Below are positions 35,119-44,734 of a DNA stretch of 64,000 bases, piece after piece. Source of the DNA: Burkholderia puraquae (GTDB taxonomy: Bacteria; Pseudomonadota; Gammaproteobacteria; Burkholderiales; Burkholderiaceae); assembly GCF_002099195.1 (NCBI RefSeq), contig NZ_NBYX01000029.1:1-64000 (forward strand). The letters are read 5' to 3'. Numbering within the stretch: the first letter of the stretch is position 1; the number at the start of each line of letters is the position of its first letter. The translations under genes were made by a program, and so were the position numbers. The notes under the pieces were generated by a model, which saw nothing but the letters and a program-made list of their open reading frames with translations, did not search any database and was not told the origin of the DNA.

Positions 35119-36144
35119 ATGGGCAACCTGAACCCGGTCGCGGATGCGCAGACCATGACCATCAAGGCGCGGCACACGAAGTGGCCGCCGGAGCTGAGCA
35201 TCTTCCTCGTGCTCGTCGGCATCAGCCTGTTCTTCGAGATCGTCGGCTGGATCGTCGTCGGCCAGAGCTTCCTGTTCAACACCGAGCGGCTCGAGATCAT
35301 CGTGCTGCAGATGGCCGTGATCGGCATCATCGCGGTCGGCGTGAACCTCGTGATCATCACCAGCGGGATCGACCTGTCGTCGGGCTCGGTCGTGGCCGCC
35401 GCGGCGGTCGTCTCGGCGAGTCTCGCGCAGGTGTCCGACTTCCCGCGCGCGGTGTTTCCGCACCTGACCGACCTGCCGATCATCTGGCCCGTGCTGGCCG
35501 GCGTGTGCGTCGGGCTGCTGGTCGGCCTGCTGAACGGCTCGCTGATCGCGATGACGGGCATCCCGCCGTTCATCGCGACGCTCGGCACGATGGTGGCCGC
35601 GCGCGGGTTCGCGAAGTGGTTCACCAACGGGATGCCGGTGTCGATGCTGACCGACTCGTTCGCGGCCATCGGCGCAGGCGCCAATCCGGTGATCATCTTT
35701 CTCGTGGTCGCCGCGATCTTCCACGTCGTGCTGCGCTACACGCGCTTCGGCAAATACACGTATGCGATCGGCGCGAACCGTCATGCGGCCGTCGTGTCGG
35801 GCATCAACGTCACGCGCCACCTGATCTTCGTCTACGCGATCGCGGGCCTGCTGAGCGGGATCGCCGGCACCGTGACGGCCGCGCGTGCGATCTCGGGCCA
35901 GTCGGGCATGGGCGTGATGTACGAGCTCGACGCGATCGCGGCCGTCGTGATCGGCGGCACGTCGCTGTCGGGCGGTCTCGGCCGTGTGACGGGCACCGTG
36001 ATCGGCGTGCTGATCCTCGGCGTGATGACGTCGGGCTTCACGTTCATCCGCATCGACGCGTATTACCAGGAGATGGTCAAGGGCGCGATCATCGTCGCGG
36101 CCGTGATCGCCGACCAGTACCGCAACAAGAAGAAGCGCCGCTGA
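35119..36144 (+). CDS. Sugar ABC transporter permease (RbsC-type)
   Basis: A 341-residue permease with about ten hydrophobic helices. Family segments are QMAVIGIIAVGVNLVIITSG then IDLSSGSVVAAAAVVSASL, GIPPFIATLGTMVAARGFAK, ANRHAAVVSGINVTRHLIF and AAVVIGGTSLSGGLGRVTGT near the C-terminus. It starts 26 bp after the ATPase gene with a TTGGAG ribosome site at 35105-35110. Last component of the importer; downstream a strong hairpin precedes iolH. Confidence 0.92.
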   Translation: MGNLNPVADAQTMTIKARHTKWPPELSIFLVLVGISLFFEIVGWIVVGQSFLFNTERLEIIVLQMAVIGIIAVGVNLVIITSGIDLSSGSVVAAAAVVSASLAQVSDFPRAVFPHLTDLPIIWPVLAGVCVGLLVGLLNGSLIAMTGIPPFIATLGTMVAARGFAKWFTNGMPVSMLTDSFAAIGAGANPVIIFLVVAAIFHVVLRYTRFGKYTYAIGANRHAAVVSGINVTRHLIFVYAIAGLLSGIAGTVTAARAISGQSGMGVMYELDAIAAVVIGGTSLSGGLGRVTGTVIGVLILGVMTSGFTFIRIDAYYQEMVKGAIIVAAVIADQYRNKKKRR

Positions 36145-36158
36145 CCTGTCATGCATCG

Positions 36159-36195
36159 CCGGACGAGGGCGGCACGTGCCGCCGCCTTCGTCCGG
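36159..36195 (+). other. Strong hairpin between permease gene and iolH
   Basis: Outer arms CCGGACGA and TCGTCCGG enclose the perfect palindrome GGCGGCACGTGCCGCC (36168-36183). No T-run follows, so it more likely marks RNA processing or partial termination than a full stop. Confidence 0.5.
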
Positions 36196-36220
36196 AACCC
36201 GCCACCGACGAGGACATTCG

Positions 36221-37132
36221 ATGAAGATTGCTCTGGACCCCTACATGATTCGCCACCTGCCGCTCGACCGCCTGCCGCACGCGGTGGCCGAGCTCGGCTA
36301 CGACCAGATCGAGCTGTCGCCGCGCAGCGACTTCCTCGACTGGTGGGTGATGCCGCGCGCGACGCGCGAGCGGATGGCCGCGTTCCGGCAGGCGATGCGC
36401 GCGAGCGGCGTCGGCCTCGCGTCGCTGCAGCCGATGTACCGCTGGGCGAGCCCGTTCGAGGACGAGCGCCAATGGGCGGTGCGCTGCTGGAAGAAGGCGA
36501 TCGAAGTGGCGGTCGAGATGGAGTGCGCGCTGATGGTGTCCGAGTTCGGGCGCGGCGCGTCGCCCGAGCGCTCGGTCGGCGAACGGCCGGGTGCGAACCC
36601 GAAGGAGCTGTGCGAAGCCGCGTGGTTCCGGTCGATGGACGAGCTGCTGCCGATCCTCGAGCGCGAACGCATCGTGCTGTCGGTCGAGCCGCATCCGGAG
36701 GACTGGATCGAGCAGCTGCAGCCGGCGATCGACATCGTCACGAACCTCGCTTCGCCGTCGCTGAAGCTGTCGTACATCGCGCCGCACACGTTCTACTACG
36801 GCGACGACATGGCCGCGATGATCGCGCAGGCCGCGCCGATCCTCGCGCACGTGCGCGTGGCCGACACCTTCGACCACCGCAAGAGCAGCCAGCTGCGCTA
36901 CATCGTGAACCCGCCCGGTTCGAACCAGATCCGCGTGCACCAGCATCTCGACATCGGGCAGGGCGAGATCGACTGGGACGTGTTTTTCCGCGCGCTCGGC
37001 GCGGCAGGCTTCGACGGCGTGATGTCGTCGTGCGTGTTCGCGTGGGAGGACCGCGCGGAAGCGTCGTCGCGCTACATGTGCGACACGATCCGGCGCTACG
37101 TCGAGAGTCATTTCGATCGTACGGCGCGCTGA
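36221..37132 (+). CDS. iolH: IolH-like sugar phosphate isomerase/epimerase
   Basis: A 303-residue TIM-barrel protein of the AP-endonuclease-2-like group. The N-terminus (MKIALDPYMIRHLPLDRLPH, AVAELGYDQIELSPRSDFL), the SLQPMYRWASPFEDERQWAV segment, LMVSEFGRG, SVEPHPEDWIEQLQPAID, IAPHTFYYGDDMAAMI and VHQHLDIGQGEIDWDVFF follow the pattern I recall for IolH of Salmonella and Bacillus, whose exact reaction is uncertain. It is the first enzyme gene after the importer and before iolG, in the same direction. Confidence 0.8.
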   Translation: MKIALDPYMIRHLPLDRLPHAVAELGYDQIELSPRSDFLDWWVMPRATRERMAAFRQAMRASGVGLASLQPMYRWASPFEDERQWAVRCWKKAIEVAVEMECALMVSEFGRGASPERSVGERPGANPKELCEAAWFRSMDELLPILERERIVLSVEPHPEDWIEQLQPAIDIVTNLASPSLKLSYIAPHTFYYGDDMAAMIAQAAPILAHVRVADTFDHRKSSQLRYIVNPPGSNQIRVHQHLDIGQGEIDWDVFFRALGAAGFDGVMSSCVFAWEDRAEASSRYMCDTIRRYVESHFDRTAR

Positions 37133-37191
37133 AGGATGACTGACCGGTGTGGCGAATGCCGCACCGCAAATGAACGACTGGAGACTTTCAG

Positions 37192-38205
37192 ATGACCTTG
37201 CAAATTGGCGTGATCGGCTGCGGCGCGATCGGCCAGGACCATATTCGTAGACTGACCCGCACGCTGTCCGGTGCGCGTGTCGTGGCCGTCAACGACATCG
37301 ATCCGCAGCAGGCGCGCGACGCGGTGACGAAATACGGGCTCGACGCCGAGATCTACGGCGATGGCCACGAGGTGGTCGCGGTTGCCGACGTGCAGGCCGT
37401 GCTCGTCACGTCGTGGGGGCCGACGCACGAAGCGTTCGTGCTCGATGCGATCGCGCACGGCAAGCCGGTGTTCTGCGAGAAGCCGCTCGCCGTCACGGCC
37501 GAAGGCTGCATGCGGATCGTCGAAGCCGAAGTCACGCACGGCAAGCGGCTCGTGCAGGTCGGGTTCATGCGTCCGTACGACGAAGGCTATCGCGCGCTGA
37601 AGCGCGTGATCGACAGCGGCGAGATCGGCGCACCGCTGATGCTGCATTGCGCGCACCGCAACCAGTCGGTTGGCGAGCGCTACACGACCGACATGGCCAT
37701 CACCGACACGCTGATCCACGAGCTCGACGTGCTGCGCTGGCTGCTCGGCGAGGACTACGTGAGCACGCAAGTCGTCTATCCGAAGAAGACGCGCCATGCG
37801 TCCGCGCATCTCGCCGATCCGCAGATCGTGCTGCTGGAAACCGCGAGCGGCGTGCGCATCGACGTCGAGATCTTCGTGAACTGCCAGTACGGCTATGACA
37901 TCCAGTGCGAGGTGGTGGGCGAGCAGGGCATCGCGAAGCTGCCCGATCCGCCGGCCGTGGGGCTCAAGCATGCGGCGCGACAGTCGGTCGAGATCATGAC
38001 CGACTGGAAGGCGCGCTTCATCGCGTCGTACGACGTCGAGCTGCAGGCGTTCATCGACGGCGTGCGGGCACACGCGCTCACCGGGCCGTCGGCCTGGGAC
38101 GGCTACGCGGCGGCGGTCGCGGCCGACGCCTGCGTGCGTGCGCAAAAGAGCGGGGCGGTCGAGCCGATCGCGATGGCCGAACGCCCCGCGTTCTATCGCG
38201 GCTGA
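37192..38205 (+). CDS. iolG: myo-Inositol 2-dehydrogenase
   Basis: A 337-residue Gfo/Idh/MocA oxidoreductase, catalysing the first step of inositol breakdown (inositol to 2-keto-inositol, NAD-dependent). The N-terminal Rossmann motif is [17 protein letters not shown] with Asp in [10 protein letters not shown]; then come the FCEKPLAVT motif, the [15 protein letters not shown] segment and the catalytic-region [16 protein letters not shown] (Asp and His). These match IolG well. It lies between iolH and a second isomerase-like gene within one rightward cluster. Confidence 0.92.
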   Translation: MTLQIGVIGCGAIGQDHIRRLTRTLSGARVVAVNDIDPQQARDAVTKYGLDAEIYGDGHEVVAVADVQAVLVTSWGPTHEAFVLDAIAHGKPVFCEKPLAVTAEGCMRIVEAEVTHGKRLVQVGFMRPYDEGYRALKRVIDSGEIGAPLMLHCAHRNQSVGERYTTDMAITDTLIHELDVLRWLLGEDYVSTQVVYPKKTRHASAHLADPQIVLLETASGVRIDVEIFVNCQYGYDIQCEVVGEQGIAKLPDPPAVGLKHAARQSVEIMTDWKARFIASYDVELQAFIDGVRAHALTGPSAWDGYAAAVAADACVRAQKSGAVEPIAMAERPAFYRG

Positions 38206-38236
38206 ACCGCAACACTTATCTACCGGATCGACCGAC

Positions 38237-39163
38237 ATGACGATGAAGATAGGTTGCGCCCCGTGCTGCTGGGGCGTCGACGACGTGAAGAACCCGCACC
38301 TGCCGCCGTGGCGCCAGGTGCTCGCCGAGGCCGCGCAGGCCGGCTACTCGGGGATCGAGCTCGGGCCGTACGGCTACATCCCGCTCGACCTCGACGTGGT
38401 GAGCGCCGAGCTCGAGCGGCAGCGCCTGAGCATCACGGCCGGCACGATTTTCGACGATCTCGTGTCGCCCGAGAACCTGCCGAACCTGCTGCGCCAGACG
38501 CGCGACATCTGCGCGCTGATCACACGGCTGCCGAAACTGCCGACGCAGGACGGCCAGCGCTACGCTGCGCCGTACTTGGTCGTGATGGACTGGGGGCATG
38601 AAGCGCGCGATTACGCGGCCGGCCACGCCGATCGCGCGCCGCGGCTATCGGACGAGAGCTGGTCAACGATGATCGGGCACATCGGGCAGATCGCGACGAT
38701 CGCGCGCGACGAATTCGGCGTGCGCACGGTGATCCATCCGCATGCGGGCGGCTACATCGAGTTCGCGGACGAGATCGACCGGATCGTCGCCGACATTCCG
38801 GCCGACACGGCCGGCCTCTGTCTCGACACCGGCCACCTGTACTACTCGGGCATGGATCCGGAAACGTGGCTGCGCCGCCACGCGGCACGCCTCGACTACG
38901 TGCATTTCAAGGACATCGACGCGGCCGTGTACGACGCGGTGATGGGCGAGCACATCGCGTTCTTCGCCGCATGCGCGCGCGGCGTGATGTGCCCGATCGG
39001 CACCGGCGTGCTCGACTACCGATCGATCAAGCAGGCGCTCGACGAGATCGGCTACGCCGGCACCATCACGATCGAGCAGGAGCGCGACCCGCGCAATGCC
39101 GGCACGAGCCTGCGCGACGTCGCCGCGAGCCGCGCGTTTCTTGCATCGGCCGGCTTCGCATGA
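38237..39163 (+). CDS. Sugar phosphate isomerase/epimerase, IolE/IolI/MocC-like
   Basis: A 308-residue TIM-barrel protein of the xylose-isomerase-like superfamily. Recognisable parts are IGCAPCCWGVDDVKNPHLPP, GYSGIELGPYGYIPLD, RTVIHPHAGGYIEFADEIDR, AGLCLDTGHLYYSGMDPETW, LDYVHFKDIDAAVYDAV and GTITIEQERDPRNAGTSLRD. This pattern resembles inosose isomerase/dehydratase relatives and MocC. It may isomerise keto-inositols or process a stereoisomer. It is sandwiched between iolG and a second oxidoreductase gene, so a role in inositol or a related cyclitol is likely but unproven. Confidence 0.82.
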   Translation: MTMKIGCAPCCWGVDDVKNPHLPPWRQVLAEAAQAGYSGIELGPYGYIPLDLDVVSAELERQRLSITAGTIFDDLVSPENLPNLLRQTRDICALITRLPKLPTQDGQRYAAPYLVVMDWGHEARDYAAGHADRAPRLSDESWSTMIGHIGQIATIARDEFGVRTVIHPHAGGYIEFADEIDRIVADIPADTAGLCLDTGHLYYSGMDPETWLRRHAARLDYVHFKDIDAAVYDAVMGEHIAFFAACARGVMCPIGTGVLDYRSIKQALDEIGYAGTITIEQERDPRNAGTSLRDVAASRAFLASAGFA

Positions 39164-39211
39164 TCCACCGCATCACGCACACCCTGAAAACGGACCAGGA
39201 ACACCACCATC

Positions 39212-40384
39212 ATGATTGACGGACAGATTCTGCTTGGACATTCGATTCGCTGGGGCATGGTCGGCGGCGGGCTCGGCAGCCAGATCGGCTACAGCCACCG
39301 GTCGGCCGCGTTGCGCGACGGCAGCTTCCAGCTGGTCGCCGGCGCGTTCGACATCGATCCCGAGCGCGGCCGCCAGTTCGGCGTGAAGCTCGGCGTCGCG
39401 GCAGAGCGCTGCTATCCCGACTACGCGACGATGTTCGACGCCGAGTCGCGCCGCCCGGACGGCGTTCGCGCGGTGTCGATCGCAACGCCGAACAACACGC
39501 ACTTCGAGATCTGCCGCGCCGCGCTGAACGCGGGGCTGCACGTGGTCTGCGAGAAGCCGCTGTGCTTCACGACCGAGGAGGCCGAGGCGCTGGAGCGGCT
39601 GTCGGTCGAGAAGAACCTGATCGTCGGCGTCGCGTACGGCTATTCCGGACACCAGATGATCGAACAGGCGCGCGAGATGATCGCACGCGGCGATCTCGGC
39701 GAGATCCGCATCGTGCAGATGCAGTTCGCGCACGGGTTCCACAGCGAGGGTGTCGAGGCGGCGAGCGCGGCCGCGCGCTGGCGCGTCGACCCGAAGTTCG
39801 CGGGGCCGAGCTACGTGCTCGGCGACATCGGCACGCATCCGCTGTACATCTCCGAGGTGATGGCGCCCGAACTGAAGATCCGGCGGCTGATGTGTTCGCG
39901 GCAGAGCTTCGTGAAGAGCCGCGCGCCGCTGGAAGACAACGCGTTCACGATCATGGAATACGACACGGGTGCGGTCGGCTACGTGTGGTCGAGCGCGGTG
40001 AACGCGGGCTCGATGCACAGCCAGAAGGTGCGCGTGATCGGCTCGAAGGCGAGCGTCGAGTGGTGGGACGAACATCCGAACCAGTTGCGCTACGAAGTGC
40101 AGGGGCAGCCCGCGCAGGTGCTCGATCGCGGGATGGGCTATCTGCATCCGCACGCATTGCGCGAGGATCGCATCGGCGCCGGGCACCCGGAAGGGCTGTT
40201 CGAGGCCTGGTCGAATCTCTATGCGCGCTTCGCGCTCGCGATGGATGCAGCCGATCGCGGCGACGCCGCGGCGCTGAAGCGCATTCACTTTCCGGACGTC
40301 CACGCAGGCGTGGAAGGCGTGCGCTGGGTCGAGAACTGCGTGCGTTCCGCCGATGCGGGCGGCGTGTGGGTCGACTATCGTTGA
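39212..40384 (+). CDS. Gfo/Idh/MocA-family oxidoreductase
   Basis: A 390-residue NAD(P)-dependent oxidoreductase. The cofactor motif is IRWGMVGGGLGSQIGYSHR, followed by RAVSIATPNNTHFEI, VVCEKPLCFT and the GDIGTHPLYISEVM catalytic-region segment. It is longer than iolG and belongs to a different branch, resembling scyllo-inositol or sugar dehydrogenases. The context suggests oxidation of another inositol isomer or of a side-product. It is the last gene of the rightward cluster; nearly 300 bp without a gene separates it from the regulator. Confidence 0.82.
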   Translation: MIDGQILLGHSIRWGMVGGGLGSQIGYSHRSAALRDGSFQLVAGAFDIDPERGRQFGVKLGVAAERCYPDYATMFDAESRRPDGVRAVSIATPNNTHFEICRAALNAGLHVVCEKPLCFTTEEAEALERLSVEKNLIVGVAYGYSGHQMIEQAREMIARGDLGEIRIVQMQFAHGFHSEGVEAASAAARWRVDPKFAGPSYVLGDIGTHPLYISEVMAPELKIRRLMCSRQSFVKSRAPLEDNAFTIMEYDTGAVGYVWSSAVNAGSMHSQKVRVIGSKASVEWWDEHPNQLRYEVQGQPAQVLDRGMGYLHPHALREDRIGAGHPEGLFEAWSNLYARFALAMDAADRGDAAALKRIHFPDVHAGVEGVRWVENCVRSADAGGVWVDYR

Positions 40385-40680
40385 ACCAGCGGCACGGGCC
40401 GGCCATCGGCGCGCGGCGGGCGATTTCGCGCTGCTTCGCACCGATGGCCGGCTTGGTAGACGCCCTAATCTTTACGACGCCGCGAGAGCGTTGGACAATC
40501 GCTTCCAGTATCGCCGTGGAGCGTAGGCAAGTGATGATCGAGCGCGTGGGAGCGAGCACGCGGCGCGGGCCGCGTCGCAAACGTGATTAAATTCGCCCTT
40601 CATGCATGTATCCAGGTGAGCCCCGCGCCGCGTTCGTCGACATTGCGCGCATGCCGGGGCCGTCAACTTCGCGCTATCCG

Positions 40681-41565
40681 ATGAGTTCATCCGAGAAACC
40701 TCCCGCCACCGTCGAGCAGTTCCTGCAGCATCTGACGCAGGAGTACGACGGCCTCAGCAATCGCCTGAAGGTGATTGCGCGCCACGTGGAAACGCATCGG
40801 GACCAGCTTGGCCTGGAAGGCATCCAGTCGCTCGCGGAAGCGTGCGGCGTCCAGCCGTCGGCCGTCGTGCGCTTCGCGAAGCATTTCGGCTTCTCCGGCT
40901 TCTCCGAGATGCAGCGGTTGTTCCGCGAGGGGCTCGCGCAGCAGATCGCGCCGGGCCGTGCGTACAACCTGCGGCTGCGCGACGTGATCGAATCGGGCTC
41001 GTCGAGCCTGCAGCCCGAGCAGATCGCCGACGAGTTCATCAAGGGCAGCATCGCGGGGATGCAGCAGCTGCGCCAGACGCTCGATTCGCAGGCGCTTGCG
41101 CAGGCCGTCGACCTGCTCGCCGATACGCAGGCGATCTGGATCGCGGGCTCGCGGCGCGCGTTTCCGATTGCCGTGTACCTCGACTACGCGCTGCAGCACA
41201 CCGACAAGCGCATCGGGCTGTTCAGCGCGCTCGGCAGCATGCATCTCGGGCAGATCCGCTCGGTGCGCGAGGGCGACGTGATGATCGTCATCTCGTTCAT
41301 GCCGTATGCGGAAGAAACCGTGCAGGTCGCGCAGCAGGCCGTGCAGCGCGGCGCGCGGCTGATCGCGATCACCGACAGCCGGATGAGCCCGCTTGCGCGG
41401 GAGGCCGAGGTGACGCTGATGGTGCAGGACAGCGCGACGTTCGGCTTCCGCGCGCTGACGGCCACGATGGGCCTTGCGCAGAGCCTGTTCGTCGCGCTCG
41501 CGTACCGGCTCGAACTGTCGTACCTGCCCACCGCCGACGGCGCGCACGGCACGCAGGCCGGCTGA
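40681..41565 (+). CDS. MurR/RpiR-family transcriptional regulator (probable IolR)
   Basis: A 294-residue regulator with an N-terminal helix-turn-helix domain (LSNRLKVIARHVETHRDQLG, IQSLAEACGVQPSAVVRFAK, HFGFSGFSEMQRLFREGL) and a C-terminal SIS domain (about residues 130-270; IWIAGSRRAFPIAVYLDYAL, DVMIVISFMPYAEETVQVAQ, ARLIAITDSRMSPLAREAEV) that senses a sugar phosphate or related metabolite. It sits at the end of the inositol gene cluster and is the natural candidate for the GGAA-N6-TTCC sites near 32.36 kb. Upstream in-frame starts (40606, 40651) exist; I chose 40681, where the family-like sequence begins. Confidence 0.88.
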   Translation: MSSSEKPPATVEQFLQHLTQEYDGLSNRLKVIARHVETHRDQLGLEGIQSLAEACGVQPSAVVRFAKHFGFSGFSEMQRLFREGLAQQIAPGRAYNLRLRDVIESGSSSLQPEQIADEFIKGSIAGMQQLRQTLDSQALAQAVDLLADTQAIWIAGSRRAFPIAVYLDYALQHTDKRIGLFSALGSMHLGQIRSVREGDVMIVISFMPYAEETVQVAQQAVQRGARLIAITDSRMSPLAREAEVTLMVQDSATFGFRALTATMGLAQSLFVALAYRLELSYLPTADGAHGTQAG

Positions 41566-41624
41566 CGCAGGCTGCCGGCGCACCGCCCGCGTGACCGATC
41601 GGCGGGCGGCGTGCCGTCAGGCGG

Positions 41625-43145
41625 TTACTTCGCGGTCGGCATCGCGAATTCGGCGCCCTTGCCGATGCTCGACGACCAGCGCTGCATCACCGACTTCTGG
41701 CGCGTATAGAAGCGCACGCCTTCCTCGCCGTATGCGTGCATGTCGCCGAACAGGCTCTTTTTCCAGCCGCCGAAGCCGTGCCACGCCATCGGCACCGGAA
41801 TCGGCACGTTGATGCCGACCATGCCGACCTGGATGCGCCGTGCGAACTCGCGTGCGATGCCGCCGTCGCTCGTGAAGCACGACACGCCGTTGCCGAATTC
41901 GTGCGCGTTGATCAGGTCGACCGCCTCGCCGAAATCCTTCACGCGCACGCAGCCGAGCACGGGCCCGAAGATTTCTTCCTTGTAGATGCGCATGTCGGGC
42001 GTCACGTGGTCGAACAGCGTGCCGCCGGTGAAGAAGCCTGCCTCGCGGCCCGGCACACGCAGCCCGCGGCCGTCGACCACCAGTTGTGCGCCTTCGTTCA
42101 CGCCTTGCTCGATATAGCCTTCGATGCGCTTGAGCGCCTCGCCGGTGACGATCGGGCCCATCTCGACTTCCGGCGACATGCCGTCGCCGATCACCAGCTT
42201 GCGCGCGCGCTCGGCCACCAGCGGCACGATCTGGTCCGCGACGTCGCCCACCAGCACCGCGACGCTGATCGCCATGCAGCGTTCGCCGGCCGAGCCGTAC
42301 GCGGCGCCGATCAGCGCGTCGACGGCCTGCTCGAGGTTCGCATCGGGCATCACGACCAGATGGTTCTTCGCGCCGCCGAGCGCCTGCACGCGCTTGCCCG
42401 ACTGCACCGCGCGCTGCTGCACGTAGGCCGCGATCGGCGTCGAGCCGACGAAGCTGACGGCCTGCACGTCGGGGTGGTCGAGCAGCGCGTCGACCGCACC
42501 CTTGTCGCCCTGCACGACGTTGAACACGCCGGCGGGCAGGCCTGCCTGCGTGAGCAGGTCGGCGATGAACAAGGCCGCCGACGGGTCGCGCTCGCTCGGC
42601 TTCAGCACGAACGTGTTGCCCGTCGCGATCGCGACCGGGAACATCCAGCACGGCACCATGCACGGGAAGTTGAACGGCGTGATGCCCGCGACCACGCCGA
42701 GCGGCTGGCGCATCGTCCAGTTGTCGATGCCGGTGCTGACCTGGTCGGTGAAGTCGCCCTTCAGCAGTTGCGGCACGCCGCATGCGAATTCGATGATGTC
42801 GATGCCGCGCGCGACTTCACCCTGCGCGTCGGAGAACACCTTGCCGTGCTCGGCCGTGATGATTGCCGCGAGCGTGTCGCGGTGCTCGTTCATCAGTTGC
42901 AGGAAGCGGTGCAGCACGCGTGCGCGGCGGATCGGCGGCGTCGCGGCCCAGGCCGGGAACGCGGCATGGGCCGACGCGACGGCCTGCTGCACTTCGCTGT
43001 CGTCGGCGAGCGCCACGCGGCGCACCGCGCGGCCGAGCGCGGGATTGAGGACGTCCTGGAAGCGGCCGCTGCGGCCGGCGACGGGCGCGCCGTCGACATA
43101 GTGGCCGACGTCGGCGTCGGAGGTATACGCGGGAACCGGATTCAT
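41625..43145 (-). CDS. mmsA: CoA-acylating methylmalonate/malonate-semialdehyde dehydrogenase
   Basis: A 506-residue aldehyde dehydrogenase that converts methylmalonate semialdehyde to propionyl-CoA and malonate semialdehyde to acetyl-CoA (IolA activity, the last inositol-specific step). Key segments are [66 protein letters not shown], the catalytic Cys in [25 protein letters not shown] and [15 protein letters not shown]. It is convergent with the RpiR gene and divergent from a LysR gene, so it may be controlled separately from iolCDEB. Confidence 0.93.
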   Translation of the reverse strand: MNPVPAYTSDADVGHYVDGAPVAGRSGRFQDVLNPALGRAVRRVALADDSEVQQAVASAHAAFPAWAATPPIRRARVLHRFLQLMNEHRDTLAAIITAEHGKVFSDAQGEVARGIDIIEFACGVPQLLKGDFTDQVSTGIDNWTMRQPLGVVAGITPFNFPCMVPCWMFPVAIATGNTFVLKPSERDPSAALFIADLLTQAGLPAGVFNVVQGDKGAVDALLDHPDVQAVSFVGSTPIAAYVQQRAVQSGKRVQALGGAKNHLVVMPDANLEQAVDALIGAAYGSAGERCMAISVAVLVGDVADQIVPLVAERARKLVIGDGMSPEVEMGPIVTGEALKRIEGYIEQGVNEGAQLVVDGRGLRVPGREAGFFTGGTLFDHVTPDMRIYKEEIFGPVLGCVRVKDFGEAVDLINAHEFGNGVSCFTSDGGIAREFARRIQVGMVGINVPIPVPMAWHGFGGWKKSLFGDMHAYGEEGVRFYTRQKSVMQRWSSSIGKGAEFAMPTAK

Positions 43146-43229
43146 CGTGTCTCCTGGGGGATCGGGGTGGGGTGGACAGCACCCAGTCTAGGCAAACGCG
43201 CAGGGCGGGAGAAGGCCGCGCAGCTTGAT

Positions 43230-43258
43230 TCACTGTTCAGAATTCTGAATAATCACTG
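43230..43258. promoter_or_regulatory. Candidate LysR operator between mmsA and LysR gene
   Basis: A perfect 14-bp palindrome, TTCAGAATTCTGAA (43236-43249), contains a T-N11-A core and is flanked by two direct TCACTG copies (43230-43235 and 43253-43258). It ends 11 bp before the LysR ATG, a position suited to autoregulation and control of the divergent mmsA. Confidence 0.5.
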
Positions 43259-43259
43259 G

Positions 43260-44195
43260 ATGAATCAGCAAAATGTCCAGGCGCTCTGGCCGCATATCCA
43301 TTCGCTGACGGTGCTGGCCGCGGCCGGCAGTTTCACGGCCGCCGCGCAGCGGCTCGGCATTAGCAAGGCCGCGATGAGCCAGCGCATCGCCGATCTCGAG
43401 AAGGCAGCCGGCGTGCCGCTCGTGCGCCGCACGACGCGCAGCGTACGGCTCACCGACGCGGGCCAGACGCTCGTCGACAGCACGCGCGACGCGTTCGAGT
43501 CGATCGGGCAGCACTTTGCACGCGTGAAGGACCTGGCCGGCGAGCCGCGCGGCCTGCTGCGCGTGACGGTGCCGGTCGCGCTCGGGCGCCAGCAGGTCGT
43601 GCCGCACCTGCCCGATTTCCTGCGGCAGCATCCGGGCGTGCAGATCGAGCTCGACCTGTCGGACCGGCTGCATTCGCTGACGCAGGAAGGTTTCGACCTC
43701 GCGATCCGCCATACGACCACCGCGCCGCAGACCCACGTCGCGTGGAAGTTGTGCGACACGCGCTCGCTGCTCGTCGCGAGCCGCGACTATCTCGACGCGC
43801 GCGGCGCGCCGCGCCACCCGAGCGAACTCGTCGAGCACAGCTGCCTGTGCTACCTGCGCGACAACGAACCGGCCGCATGGAGCTTCGAGCCGCACGGCCG
43901 GCGGCGCGAGCGCGTGAGCGTGCCGGTGCGCGGCAGCTTCGCGGCGAACAACAGCGAGGCGATGCGCGAAGCCGCGCTCGGCGGTCTCGGCATCGCGTTG
44001 CTGCCGGATTTCAGCGCGCAGCGCGATCTCGACGCCGGCCGGCTGGTCGCGCTGCTCGATGGCTGGCGGCCGTCGGGCGCGTTCGGCGACCACATCTTCG
44101 CGATCCGCCCGTACAGCCCGGTCGTGCCGAGCGCGGTGCGTGCGCTCGTGCGGCACCTGCGCGAACGGCTCGCGGGCGGCTTTTCGGGTACCTGA
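43260..44195 (+). CDS. LysR-family transcriptional regulator
   Basis: A 311-residue LysR-type regulator. The helix-turn-helix region is LTVLAAAGSFTAAAQRLGIS followed by KAAMSQRIADLEKAAGVPLV, then RRTTRSVRLTDAG. The effector domain (RGLLRVTVPVALGRQQVVPH, FDLAIRHT, LVASRDYLDARG, GGLGIALLPDFSA) resembles the CrgA/AphB-like subgroup. It is divergent from mmsA with 114 bp between starts and a perfect palindrome just before its ATG. Regulation of mmsA is likely from position only. Confidence 0.88.
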   Translation: MNQQNVQALWPHIHSLTVLAAAGSFTAAAQRLGISKAAMSQRIADLEKAAGVPLVRRTTRSVRLTDAGQTLVDSTRDAFESIGQHFARVKDLAGEPRGLLRVTVPVALGRQQVVPHLPDFLRQHPGVQIELDLSDRLHSLTQEGFDLAIRHTTTAPQTHVAWKLCDTRSLLVASRDYLDARGAPRHPSELVEHSCLCYLRDNEPAAWSFEPHGRRRERVSVPVRGSFAANNSEAMREAALGGLGIALLPDFSAQRDLDAGRLVALLDGWRPSGAFGDHIFAIRPYSPVVPSAVRALVRHLRERLAGGFSGT

Positions 44196-44312
44196 GCCCG
44201 GTGCCCGAGGGCGTCGGGCCGCGGGCGGCCCGGGCAGGCATGGCGGCGCTGCGGTAAAATCCCGGCTTCTTCCCGCGCCTTGGATGGCGCGTCATTCGAA
44301 GGTCGACAGCCG

Positions 44313-44540
44313 ATGCAGATTCACAAGGAAGTGGATGCGCGCGGGCTTAATTGCCCGTTGCCGATCCTGCGTGCCAAGAAAGCGCTCGCCGATATGGAAA
44401 GCGGGCAAATCCTCAAGGTGCTCGCGACCGATCCGGGCTCGCAGCGCGATTTCGCCGCGTTTGCGAAGCAGACGGGCAACGAGATCGTCGAATCGACGAC
44501 GCAGGACAAGACCTTCGTGTTCCTGATGCGCCGCCGCTGA
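44313..44540 (+). CDS. tusA: TusA/SirA-family sulfur-carrier protein
   Basis: A 75-residue single-domain protein with the family signature VDARGLNCPLPILRAKKAL, whose Cys in CPLP carries a persulfide. TusA relays sulfur for tRNA 2-thiouridine and other pathways; TusA-like paralogues exist, so the symbol is by family. The start MQIHKEVDARG is chosen over an 11-residue upstream extension that lies in the probable leader. TAAAAT at 44255-44260 could be its -10 element. The gene stands alone, without tusBCD or tusE partners. Confidence 0.85.
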   Translation: MQIHKEVDARGLNCPLPILRAKKALADMESGQILKVLATDPGSQRDFAAFAKQTGNEIVESTTQDKTFVFLMRRR

Positions 44541-44734
44541 CGGCCCGCATCACGGTGCCGGCTGCCCCTGGCACCGGCCACGCTTCTCTGACAATTCTTA
44601 AACCTCGCTTCGTGATCGGCTGCGTATACTGACCCGGCCGGTCGTCCGCTCCAGGCGGATGCGCCGGCCACGGTACGTCGTATGGCGGGCACGGGGGCCA
44701 TGCCTGATGCTACCGTCGTACAACGGGAGAGGAC

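Noticed and set aside
40445-40480. Stretch resembling a tRNA-Leu D-arm (TTGGTAGACGCCCTAATCTTTA)-like sequence near 40450
   Set aside because: No acceptor stem, T-arm or complete cloverleaf can be built around it.
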